From positions 57,505 through 121,504 of the forward strand of contig NW_020167558.1 in the NCBI RefSeq assembly GCF_001641265.1: 64,000 bases of DNA, read 5' to 3'. This stretch comes from Pseudogymnoascus destructans. Taxonomy: Eukaryota; Ascomycota; Leotiomycetes; Thelebolales; Thelebolaceae. How positions within the stretch are numbered: position 1 is the first letter of the stretch; every line of letters starts with the position of its first letter. Below the pieces are notes generated by a model. That model did no database searches, had not been told where the DNA came from, and saw only the letters and a list, made by a program, of their open reading frames with translations. Both the position numbers and the translations under genes were made by a program. Shown here one piece after another: positions 31,101 through 41,940 of this stretch.

Positions 31101-32051
31101 CTGGCGGAGCGAGTAACCGCATGTAACAATAAAGTCATGCTGCGCATCTAAATCGCTGATCATCGACGTGTGGGCGTTCCAAGTTTTGACGATGTTGAAA
31201 CTAATTGGGTCGAGGATGTTTACCGCTCCTTTCGTAGTCGCGGCGCAGATATAGCGGCTCCGCTTCATAATCGTATATTGATCAGGGGTTGGGATCTAAG
31301 CCGTCAGAGTCATTCCTTGTATGGGCAAAAAGATACATACCTCTTTTGTTATTTCCCCTTTGTTGACATCTATAACAAACATCTGGTCTTGGAGGCCAGC
31401 AACAATGATTTCGTTGGTGCCTTTCGAAGTAAAACTCATGCAGCGCAGATCTTTCATACTGTCATGGCTACATATCCCAGGTCAGCAACTCGTCCAAAGT
31501 ATATTGGTAGAAGGCACCCATACACTATATACCACAATGGAAGGCCACGCCTTGTGGCCATATGGACACTCTTCGTCCCGAGAGCTATAACGCCCTTGTC
31601 ATGAAAGAGCAACTGCCTCACCGGCCCATCGCCAGAAGGGTGCGCTCGGAAGGATGTGTGTTTCTGTAGCTCGGGGCTATAAAATGAGGTGACTCGGCCC
31701 TATACCATCCCATGAGTTAACTTCAATAGATTGCGGGAGGACTGAATCATACGTAATCGTTGCCGACCCAGAACAGCTCTTGCATGGTGTCGAACGCCAT
31801 AGTCGCAACTGGCGTAGGCACGGCATGGCGACCCGGCGGAGGGAGCGCAAGGCGCGCAACCTATATCAGATAATATTAGCTATCCGTTCGAAGGGAGAAA
31901 GTCGAAGCCGTCAATGGAGCCGCATGCGCCCCGGCGGGGTTGTTGAGGACGCGCTTTGAATGGGTCGACAAAGACGGTGTCGGCAATCCAGAGGAGTGCA
32001 AGGAGAAACATCATCAAAAGACATCCATACCTCATCCCAGTCCCCATCCAT
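28132..32051 (-). CDS. PAN2: PAN2, catalytic subunit of the PAN2-PAN3 deadenylase
   Basis: Trims mRNA poly(A) tails in the cytoplasm with PAN3. Eight exons on the minus strand: 32031-32051, 31753-31860, 31524-31699, 31341-31467, 30709-31295, 30241-30654, 29291-30189 and 28132-29243, in phase to 1,147 residues. The 21-nt first exon encodes MDGDWDE, matching the known PAN2 start. Order of domains: N-terminal WD40 propeller (~30-330), linker with the PAN3-binding region (WGAYGRN, ~385), inactive ubiquitin-hydrolase fold with CxxC knuckles (~500-830), and DEDD exonuclease with catalytic residues in ALDTEFV, HGLKQDF and HDSIEDART. The C-terminal ~60 residues form an uncommon GTP/NGG low-complexity tail. 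The first intron is 170 nt, longer than the rest. Confidence 0.95.
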
Positions 32052-32545
32052 CTATTACAGCTCGTACTGCGCGTCTTACACAGACATTGTCAGTGAAGCT
32101 GTGGTCACTTACACGCGTGAATGTTCCACATGAGGCGGCAATAAACCCAATTTGGGAGGGCGGTGAGAAATAACGTGGGACACAAGTGTGGAGTGATTTC
32201 GAGACGTGTTTCTGATATAAAAAATATTAAGACTCCTACGAGCAATCTTGGCCATTTAAACTTTTCACCGGTTTATTATGATAGTAGATCTAGTGCGCAG
32301 TAGGACATAGTTACTAGATGGGATCCGTTCTTTGAATTCGCTGCACTCGGCCAACAGACGTTAAAACGCAGTCACATTTGTACACTCGTGACCTACAAAA
32401 TATGTGTACTGTAACTTGCTTTTAATCTATCATATATGCATAATCCCTTTCATGAAGCTACAGTTCTCCAACCTGTGCCCCTCTGCCTCTCCCATTTTCC
32501 CGGCAGGCCGTCAATAGTCTAGGTCGTAAAAAAATTACGTTATAC
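32052..32545. other. Intergenic, between SUP35 3' end and PAN2 5' end
   Basis: Both neighbours are on the minus strand, so this holds the PAN2 promoter and the SUP35 3' UTR. Nothing else is seen. Confidence 0.5.
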
Positions 32546-34790
32546 TTAGGCTGTTGTTGACTGGTCCGTAATGAGCTTCGTGATCTTGCCGATGGCAATT
32601 GTTTGACCCTAATGGCTGGTTAGTTTTAAGATCGGCATCTTGTGAGTAGAATGAACATACCTGATCTCTCAAAGTAAAACGGCCCAACTGAGGGTAATCC
32701 TCGAACCTCTCCACACAGACGGCCCCTGCGCCTCCAATGATCTCCATACGCGCGATAATGCTCTCTCCCTTCTTAGCATGCGACGGTGGTACCTTTGATT
32801 TGCGCCCAGTGCCCTTCTGGAGCTTGTGCAGCAGGGCCGCAAAGGTGACCTCCTCGATTGCCGAATGGACGTGCATCACGCAGTTGAATCCCGCAGAAAG
32901 AATGCTCTTGAGGTCAAGGATGCGGATCTGGGCCTCGAAGGCAGTGACGCAGTGAACGAGACGCTTTGGCGAGCACAGCACAAAGCCAGGAAGCACGTCT
33001 TCCTCTTCGACGCCGCGCAGGCGGACGCGAATCTGGTCTCCTGACTGGGCGATTTGGGTTTCGTCTTCAGTCTCACCATAAAGGGCCGCGACTTCAACGT
33101 TGTTGCGGTTAGGCATGATGACAAGCGACGCCCCCTTCTTGATAACACCAGCTTCGATTTTTCCTTCGACAATGGTTCCCATTTCACGATATTTACCGTT
33201 GATAGGCATCATGAAAGGAGCGTTAAGCTTGCGCTCTAATGCGGACATGTTGTCCAGGTACTCAAGAAGAGACGGCCCATCGTACCATGAGCACAGGTCC
33301 TTAGGGACGCGATCTTTAATACCAGCCGTAATCTGAGCCGCAATAGGCATGAAAAAGACATCAGTCTTCAAATTGTATCCAGTTCCCTTGAGGAAAGCTG
33401 CGAGCTTTGTCGTACACTCGGTGTAGCGCTCCTTTGACCAGGCCACAGTTGGGTCGTCCATCTTGTTGATAACAACAATCAACTTGTTCACACCCTGAGT
33501 CTTGGCAAGCATAGCATGCTCTCTTGTCTGTCCGCCCTTTTCGAAACCTGTTTCATACTCTCCCTTACGTGCAGAAATAACCAAAATGCCTACATCCGCT
33601 TGGGAGGCACCTCCAATCATGTGAGGAACATATGTCTTGTGACCGGGAGCATCCAAGATACTGTAGCGGCGCTTGTCGGTCTCAAAATAACCACGGCCTA
33701 CCTCTACAGTCTTTCCCTTGGAACGTTCTTCCTTGGTCAGATCCAAGGCCCACGACAGATACCAAGTCTCACGACCCATTTCCTTCGCCTCCTTCTTATT
33801 CTTCTCCATCGTTCGCTCGTCAACCATACCAGTAGCATATAGAATGCTTCCACCAAGGGTCGATTTTCCAGCATCAACGTGGCCGATGAAGATGATGTTT
33901 ACGTGCTCCTTTCCGTAAATTTCCTTCAATGTCTCTTGGTCGACATCAGCAAGCTGCTCTTTCTCCACAGCATCAGCCTCCCTCTTTGCTTGCTTCTCAG
34001 CGACAGCGGCGCTAGGGCTCGAGCGTCCAGAAGATGGAGCAGGAGAAGTCTTTCCAGTAGCAGCTCCATCAGCTTTGGAGATTGCCTTCGTTGCGGTAGC
34101 CTTGCTTCCTGCGGCGGGTGTGGCTTCCTTGGTAGCCTTTGCTGCCTCCTCTTTCTTTGGCTCCTCCTTCTTGACTGCCGGGAGGCCTATCGACAAAACC
34201 TTGGCTTTTGGAGCTGGCGCGTTACCTCCGATGCTAAGAACCTTGGGGCCACCCTCCTTGGTTGCAATAGGCTTGTTTAATGCTCCAGCCGCAGCTGTAC
34301 CTGCGGGAGCGTCGGAGCGTTTCGCAATGGTCGGGACTTGAGATGGAACGAAAGCCGCCTGGGTGGCTTGTTGCTCCCGGCCGTAGCCAGAGTTCTGTTG
34401 TCCTTTATATTTGTAAGTATAAAACCCCAAAATAGCCTCCATTTAAGTGACAAACTCACCGTATGTTTGCGAACCCCCTTGGTTATAACCACCCCCGTAG
34501 CCACCTTGGCCGTACTGCCCATAGGCTTGCTGTCCGCCATACTGCTGCTGCTGGCCGTAGCCTTGGCTTTGGTTTTGGTACTGCTGGTATTGGGCTTGAT
34601 CATATCCGCCGCCGTATTGTGGATATTGTTGGCCAGGCTGGAAAGTTTGTGCGCCGGGGGTGAATGACGATGCGCCGGGACGGAAAGTGTTGGCTTGCGC
34701 AGCGGCGTTGAGGTTCATTTGTTGAGCCTGGCGAGCGATGTTCTCCTCCTGCGCGGCTGGGTCATCTTCCCATGAGTTGAGGTGCGACAT
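32546..34790 (-). CDS. SUP35: Eukaryotic release factor 3 (eRF3)
   Basis: GTPase partner of eRF1 in translation termination. Exons 34460-34790, 32661-34402 and 32546-32608 (introns GTGAGT/AAAG and GTATGT/TTAG) give 711 residues. Residues ~1-115 are rich in Gln, Asn, Gly and Tyr with repeated QQQQYGG/YGQ units, like the prion-forming N domain of yeast Sup35. A Lys/Glu/Ala-rich M domain follows to ~265. The GTPase has GHVDAGKST, KTVEVG, DAPGH and NKMD, then two beta-barrel domains ending GKITKLITDQSTTA, supplied by the last 63-nt exon. Intact. Confidence 0.97.
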
Positions 34791-35287
34791 TGTGGTCGAG
34801 ATCGTGATATTCAGTGGCGTTGAAGTGAAATATTGTGCCCCGCACTATGCAAATTGAGGGGCAGAGATGTCGAAATCCACAACTAAAGCCAAGCACTCTA
34901 AATCGGTATAATGCGATATCTTCCACAAGTTATGTATTGAGCACTAGATTGAGATTTTGAACAGTAGGCGGAGCGTCGAGACAAGTTTGTCGTTGAAACT
35001 CGAGGTGAACTGTTCAGGTAGCCCAGAAAATTGAGGTGTGTCCAGCAAATCATATGGGTACAACGGCCATGTCGGCCTGATTAGGTCAGCAACTTGACAC
35101 ACCACCACTCCACAACCACCACCTGTAAAATAACAGCGGGATTGTCTGGTGTACCGCCGTAAAACACCAACGAGCTTCACGCATAAATGATTTTTTTACT
35201 ATGAATAAAGGAAGAGCTGATCCATGGTGTACACTGTACACATACCCTGAACTGTGAACTTAGTTCATACTCGCCAACTTATTCGCC
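34791..35287. promoter_or_regulatory. Shared divergent promoter region of SUP35 and YRB30
   Basis: About 500 bp between two outward-facing start codons. No other gene is supported, and I did not identify specific factor sites. Confidence 0.5.
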
Positions 35288-37819
35288 ATGGACGATCTGC
35301 TGGGAAAAGCAAGTCGCTTGTTCCAAGTATCATGAAGTTTCTAACATCCGTATAGATCACGCAGCAGGCGATGAACTATGCGATCAGGTACGGCCCATTT
35401 CCTTCATCCGTTTGCTGTTCTAATAAAATCAGGTCTGGAATCGCCATAACAAGTGGGTATGCAGTAGGACAGTGCTCGAGGTTCTTAAAGGTGTGCTTCC
35501 TATCTGCCAAACTCATATATAGCCTTACTAATTGGTGGCTGCAGACCGTCGACAATAACGAGGAGTTTCACGAACTCCAAGGTCTTCAGATGCGGCTTGA
35601 CAGCAAGATCAGAGTGAGTTATTGAAGTCATGTGATAAAGAAACTATGTTTGCGTTTGCAAAGCGGTGGTTAAGAAGATATGATCTAACTGCCAACTACT
35701 ACAGATTATTTCACCAGCAATTGATATGATTGAGCTGATGTTGGTGGGCGATCTTCCTTACTTCGATATCATACTGACTTACAATAGCTCGGCTCGCGGC
35801 AATACTTCACTTGAGTCTGCAGTCACTCTGACAAAAGAGTTGCGCTGGGACATACAGTCTCTTGGGGTCCGTCTTGCCAAAGCTGCGAGTGCTGAAGAAT
35901 CGGCTCGCCGCGGAACTGGTCGATCCAAATCTGGCCCTGACCACAAGGCTGAATTGCGCTTCATTGTTCAGGATATCAAGCGATTGCTCACTCGTATCGA
36001 AGATGCCGTCCCCTTGATCAACCTTGCAATCGCGACATCTGGGGCCAGTCTTTCCACGACCTTGCCTGCTTCTGTGTCCCCGTCAAGACTCCTTCAAGCG
36101 AGCACTTTCCTCACAGCATGTGATACACGTTACTCACTAGATCCCAGCCGTCCGATACAAGCTGGGCCAACGTTTACACTCTCTGTGTATATGTTATTCG
36201 CAGGGCATTCCAATAGACCTCATGACGAAAGGGGTATACGAGATATGGTCTGGAAAGAGACTATACATAAGGCAAAGGTCAAATTAATGAGGAGCCCCTT
36301 GAGTGGTTCGTACGATGATAGCGCCCGTTCCGACTTTAGGTCTTCTACTAACGCCAATGACCTTGGCGATGGTTCTACCGCGGGGAGTAATGAGAATGAC
36401 GACAGGTCGGAGCTTCAAATCGCCGGAGAAGGGAAAGCCAATGAGTATTCCTATCGACTCGTTATCGTTGAAGATCTGGATGACAATCGAGTACATACCT
36501 ACGAAGAAAACGAGCCTCAACCCGGTCCATTTGAAGATGTAGCCCTTGCAGGTTTAAGAGAGCATTTTCCGATACATCAGATATCGAAAATATTCTACGC
36601 CGACACTGGCAAAATCCTCAATATTGGCAGTGAGGGAGAAGCAAATAGCCCTGTTCTTCTTTTGAAGCGTGATGTGAACGCTGTTCCTCCGCGGCGCATG
36701 ATGGAATCCTCTGAACGTGATAACCTGTGGGATGAACCGTTCGAAAGCGTGGAAGGAGAAGGAAGACAGTTAGAGGACTCGATATATGATGACACCGAAA
36801 CCGATCCCGATGAATCGCAGCTAGATATTGACGAGCAACTTCGCCGAGAAAACTCGGTTTTGGAGCCAAATGAGCTACCCAATACAGACGTACACAAGAA
36901 ACGGGTTTGGGGTTTCCCTCCTAACCTGGACCCCGAATGGGTAGCTTTCGAAGTTTATGTAGAGTCCGATGATGAAGAAAGCTCAGATGACGAAGAGGAA
37001 CCGGGCAGGGGTTCTGCCTACGCTTCAGTTCGCCCAGGCTCCTCACACGAGTCGCCCTCTGATCCCGATCTTACAAGAAGTTTGTCGAACCTTGACATCG
37101 GCAGCTCCTCATCAACCGGTAGTCCTAGTCCACAAAAGCGGCGCTATTCCCGCCCACCGAATGCCCCGCAAGCGTATTCTACGCCTTTCGGGCCAGTTCG
37201 CTCCTCACTGTCCCTTCTAGAGATGCTCGTTCGTCTCACGGCCCTCCAACAATTCCAGCAAGCCTCTCATCTCTCCATCCCGGACGAATTACTTAACTTC
37301 TTCCTCGAAGAGTCATCTACTACAGGCGCCGGTGGAGATGTTGAAGAGAGACGCCGAAGGCGCTTTGAAGCTAGACAGAAAGTCGGATTTGATCCGTATG
37401 ATGAGAGCCCGATAAAACACAGGGGAGAAGACTATCAATATGGGTCTCAGCCGTCTAGCCCAGCAAGGCGGGGTGGTCCTGGTTTCGATGAATGCGATCA
37501 ATCGCCGCTGCCAAGAAGGGGCTGGGAGAGATCTCGGAGCGCAACTCCGAATAGTGGAACCCCAGATCACTGGTTGCTGCGGAATAAAGAGAACCCGTCG
37601 GGTTCTAGAAAAGGCACGACTCCGGAATTTCCATCGACGCCTGGGTCGCCATATGTACCGGCACCGAAAGCGTCCCGTCCTCTGGATCGGATCCAACAAG
37701 AACGGCGAGGCATAAAGGGGAGCCCGCTGGGCAAAGGAGTCAGTGTTGAGACTGATTCGAGACTTGGAACTAGCCCTCATAGTCCAACTCAAGAGTGCGA
37801 AGAGACTTCCAAAGGATGA
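35288..37819 (+). CDS. YRB30: Ran-binding protein of the fungal YRB30 family
   Basis: YRB30-type proteins bind Ran-GTP and act in nucleocytoplasmic transport (known of yeast Yrb30). Exons 35288-35326, 35356-35387, 35433-35490, 35545-35613 and 35705-37819 join in phase to 770 residues. The start MDDLLGKASRLF and the spliced stretch AMNYAIRSGIAITSGYAVGQ match the family N-terminus. The region to ~260 is the Ran-binding part; beyond it lie an acidic stretch, a conserved WGFPPNLDPEWVAFEVYVES block and a long disordered Ser/Pro/Arg-rich tail. Four small introns crowd the first 420 bp. Assignment rests on recall of the family pattern, without a search. Confidence 0.75.
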
Positions 37820-38235
37820 ATGATTAATGACGGAGGGTTGTCAGAATTATGGGTCGAACACGACAAGAAATTGTAATAGAGCGGCATCTCAAACGGGTTG
37901 TTATAGATGGTAAATGACACCCAGATTTAACTTATGAAGATCTGAATATTTTTGTTCACGCCATCTGGTGAAGTGCGATACATGTATGAAGGTATTTATT
38001 TAAACATTCATAATAGTGTTTTTACGTCGCTCACAAAACAATGGTCTTGAACAAATGGTAGTTACTATATCTATCCACTTAGGTTACAAACTCAACAAGG
38101 ATCAAATCTTCTCCCTCCTTTGCCTCAGGATAAAATAGCTCGTTTTATCCGACTGGGAGCAAGGCGATCGGGCGGATCCGATAATTACATACTTTTGGGT
38201 ATACTATAAAAGCACAGTCCTTAGCAGCGGTATAT
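37820..38235. other. Convergent 3' flanks of YRB30 and BFR2
   Basis: The two genes converge here. AT-rich, with no coding signal or repeat. Confidence 0.5.
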
Positions 38236-39979
38236 CTACGACCTGAACAACATCAACGCTTCCTCCGCCAGAGGCGCCTCCTCGTCATCGCTCTCGTCCT
38301 CTTCTCCCAGATTCATTTTCTGGCCCAGAAGGGTGCCGAAGAACCTATCAATCGCCTCCGGCTCCCATAATCCCCTATCCTCCGGTGCCATAAAGTTCTG
38401 CAACTTCTCGTGCACTGTGAACTTCATCTTACGTCCCTTGCTTGCCCTCGTATCCACATTCTTCTTCGTCCTCGCCTCCTTAGCCGCAGCCCACTGTGCA
38501 ATTGGCTGGCCACCAGCTCCCATGGATGGGGCGGATGACGAATCTACCATGCGTTGATCGACCAGCTCTTTAAGGAGGAGCTGATAGAAGTCCGCATCGT
38601 CATAAATGTTCTCATCTTCAGTAATCCTGGCCTTGACCTGAATGGGAGCGCAGGAGCGCGGCATTCTCGTGCGCTTGATGAGGCGCTCTGCGTTGGAACC
38701 AGACAGCTGCTCAGAGAGGACGTCGACAATAGATTGCTCAGCAACATTGTTAAGCTTGCGGGAAATGGGAGCTGCAGTTGTGCCGCGGACCCTGGCAGAC
38801 CACTTTGCTAGTGTTGCCTGACGTTTCGGAACAGATTGAGACTCGGAGGCTTGGATAGCAGCCCAGATGTCAGAGTTGGACGTTGTGGCATCGATGGCGG
38901 TGTGCTTGCGCTTCTTTGAGTTCGTTGCTGTTTTGTCAAGCTCAGATCGCATGGCATTCAATGTGTTCAGAAGCTTGACTGCAGCTTCTTCGGCCGCCTT
39001 GTACGGTGTCGAAGTTTCGGAGCTTTGCTCCAAAGAGGACATAGAATTTGTGGCCACAAGAGCCTTTTGGAGGCGAATGCGGACATTTAGCAATGAATCG
39101 AATGTCTTTCGTTGAGCCTTGACAGCGTTGCCCTTCTCAGCGTCGGCTTTCGCGGCCTGAGAAATTGTAGCAACGACGGTTTTTTGCTCTTCACTCATCA
39201 TCTTTCGTAGTTCAGCACGGCGAGCTTGCTCGTCGTCTCCTACCTCACTTTCATCACTATCTTCTTCCGAGTCGTCAATGTCATCTTCCACCTCTTCATT
39301 GTCATCGTCGACCTCGTCCATGTCCTCATCCTCGTCTTCGTCTCCGTCCTCTAGCAACTCTTCTTGGCTTTCGGATCCAGACTCGTCATTGCTTGGGCCG
39401 CCACCTACTGCATATTTGGGTTTGCCACTTCCGCAGAAGACAAATTCCTTAAGTTTCTCTTCATCGCTTTCGCCAAGAGCATCGTTGCTGTTGATTTCTC
39501 CATCCAAGTCTTCCGCGTCTAGATCAACAGTATTGGGGTCAATGATATCCTCCAAATCCTGTTCCTCAGTGGATTCCTCATCACCAGAGATATCTGAGTC
39601 CTCATCATTGTTCAGTAGATCCTTGCGGCTAATTCGAGCTCCGGCGTATTGAGGGCCAAGGGCGACTTGGGCGGGCTTTCGCAGCTTGCTCTTTCTAGAA
39701 GAAAAAAAGACTGTCAGTACACCATAACATTAGGCAAGAACAAAGCATGGGGCACATACCCAACGTTCACATAATGCTCCGTTCCCAAATTCTCATCTTC
39801 TTCCTCAGAACCACTCTCATCACTCCCAAGCGGTGCCTCATTTTCTTCGGGGTCAAAATCTGGGTTGTATTAGTTTGAAGTCAAATCATTGGGAATTAAG
39901 TGCATTGCATACCCTTCGGAGCCTTCACTTCCAGCTCAGCAAGCTGTTTCGCAAGCGAACTGCTCTTTCCTTTTGCCAT
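38236..39979 (-). CDS. BFR2: BFR2 / AATF (Traube) nucleolar protein
   Basis: Acts in early 40S ribosomal subunit biogenesis in the nucleolus (known of yeast Bfr2, human AATF). Exons 39913-39979, 39760-39859 and 38236-39694 join in phase to 541 residues, starting MAKGKSSSLAKQLAELE. Residues ~60-170 are extremely acidic (long Asp/Glu runs). The AATF leucine-zipper-containing region follows (~250-340), then the TRAUB domain with YDDADFYQLLLKELVDQR (~415) and a C-terminal FFGTLLG block. Intact. It shares a 183-bp divergent region with IND1. Confidence 0.93.
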
Positions 39980-40124
39980 CCCGATGTTGGCTTTGCGATT
40001 TTGCCGTTGCTCCTCCCGCCAAAAAGTTCTCAAGAAATTCCTCCAAAACCCCGAAATCTTGGCGCTTCTTCCAACGCTAGCGGCCGCGTACCTCCGACGC
40101 AACCAACGACATGTACCGTAGTTT

Positions 40125-40166
40125 ATGGCGAAGTCGAGACAATGCCCGGAAATGCATAAATCATGA
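40125..40166 (+). promoter_or_regulatory. Upstream ORF overlapping the IND1 start codon
   Basis: A 13-codon frame, MAKSRQCPEMHKS, ends in TGA that overlaps the IND1 ATG in the string ATGA. If the transcript includes it, IND1 translation would depend on leaky scanning or reinitiation. Confidence 0.45.
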
Positions 40167-41224
40167 GACCGCGATTATTTTCGACGTTGAGGGCTTTGCG
40201 GCATGAAAATCCTTTGGTATGTAGATCTAATTGCAGTATAGCTTTTTGACAATCAACTAACTCGGTAAAAAGGGATTGCCGCGGGCTGGGACAATTCCGC
40301 GCATGCAACGAGGGCTGCCGGAACGGAGACGCATCAAAGACGTGAAGAAAGTAATAGCTGTTTCCTCAGCCAAAGGTGGTGTTGGCAAGTCCACCATTGC
40401 AGGTATTTTTTAAACTACGCTTTTTAAATAAGGTGTCAAATTTTGATTGCAGATTAGTAAACCTTGCGCTTTCATTTGCTCGCAGCGGCCTTCGCAGTGG
40501 CATTCTGGATACGGATATCTTTGGGCCCTCGATACCCACTCTTCTCAATCTCTTTGGCGAGCCACGCCTGTCTTCAAGTATGAATGCCAAAAATTTAACT
40601 GGTAAAGAAGAAAAAGTCTAACGATTACTAGATAACCAACTCCTTCCTCTTTCAAACTATGGCCTTAAATCAATGTCTATGGGCTACCTCGTTGGCCAAG
40701 ACGCCCCCGTTGTCTGGCGGGGACTGATGGTTATGAAAGCCCTCCAACAGCTTCTCCACGAGGTTGACTGGGGCGGACTCGATGTCCTCGTCCTTGATCT
40801 CCCTCCAGGAACTGGGGACACGCAACTCACCATCACACAGCAAATCGAGCTTGACGGCGCGATTATTATTTCAACGCCGCAAGACATAGCTTTGAAAGAC
40901 GCCATCAAGGGCATCGGCATGTTTCAGAAAACTAATATCCCTATTCTGGGCATGGTCCAGAACATGTCTCTCTTCATCTGCCCGCATTGTCTGGAAGGCA
41001 CTCATATCTTTGGTGGCGGTGAGAATTCAAGCCATGGCATTGGCGTTGAGAACACCTGCGCAAAGCACGGTATTGAGTTTCTAGGCGATGTTCCTTTGCA
41101 TGCTAGCATTTGTGATGATGCGGATCGGGGAAAGCCCACAGTAGTTAGTGAGCCAGATAGCGATCGTGCGAAGGCGTTTGGAAGGATAGCGGACATGGTG
41201 GGGAAGCAGATTGGTCTTTTTTGA
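40163..41224 (+). CDS. IND1: IND1, mitochondrial P-loop Fe-S protein for complex I assembly
   Basis: Delivers Fe-S clusters to respiratory complex I subunits in the mitochondrial matrix (known of Yarrowia Ind1, human NUBPL). Exons 40163-40216, 40273-40402, 40458-40577 and 40632-41224 join in phase to 298 residues. The N-terminus MRPRLFSTLRALRHE is Arg-rich and lacks acids until residue 15, a plausible mitochondrial presequence. The deviant Walker A SSAKGGVGKST, switch motif DTDIFGPSIP and the cluster-binding CPHC (CxxC) are all present. The CxxC and the Mrp/Nbp35 fold separate it from the longer cytosolic Nbp35/Cfd1 proteins. Confidence 0.94.
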
Positions 41225-41748
41225 GCGAGGAATGATAAAGAATGTATGATAGTGTAAAATCAGTCGCATAATACGTATACAATCAGGATGGAAATGTTTG
41301 AGACCTTCATCATGACTGATGTGTCGTCTATTTGACGTTGAAGGCTCTATTTATTCGGTTACTGAAACGATTTGGGTAGTGTTTGGATTATATGTATGTG
41401 CAATATTAAGATGTGGTGTATAGACTTCCAATCCTACCAAACATAGTTATGCTATACTCAGTTCAGGGGGGCATCTGAGGGTTGAACAATTAACACAATG
41501 GTGGAATTACCAGCACTTCTATAACGTATTTCACAAGCGAGTCGGACATTGAATTTCTCACCTAAAATTGAGAAATTTGCAAGGTAATAACTCAACAACA
41601 GCTTAATAATATATATTAAAAGTATGTTTCTAGCTTTTTATACTTCGTTAAATTCGTACCTAATTATCTAGGAATAATCTATGCATTAATTCTTGAGATA
41701 TTAAGTGTAAGCGCTAATGTAGGAGCTGAAACAGTGTATTAAATTGTA
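41225..41748. other. IND1 3' flank up to the MULE target site
   Basis: AT-rich, increasingly so to the right; no gene. TAAATTGTA at 41740-41748 is the left MULE target duplication. Confidence 0.6.
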
Positions 41749-41847
41749 GGGCAAAAACTCCATCTACCCGGTAAAAACCCAAATAAACTCTATCTACCCG
41801 GTCGATTACCACGTGACCATCCCCCACCCAATCCACCCGTAAATCCC

Positions 41848-41869
41848 CCTGTTCTCATATGAGAACAGG
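41848..41869. repeat. 22-bp perfect palindrome in the MULE left subterminal region
   Basis: Centre CTCAT/ATGAG, arms CCTGTT/AACAGG. A second, longer copy of the same palindrome lies 44 bp further on. Confidence 0.9.
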
Positions 41870-41912
41870 CCGTAAACCCCCCATAACTCCCCCCGTAACC
41901 CCCCCTGTAAAC

Positions 41913-41940
41913 TGACCTGTTCTCATATGAGAACAGGTCA
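41913..41940. repeat. 28-bp perfect palindrome in the MULE left subterminal region
   Basis: Same core as 41848-41869 extended by TGA/TCA arms. It overlaps the 3' end of the transposase reading frame, so it may act as a terminator hairpin or a protein-binding site (inference). Confidence 0.9.
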
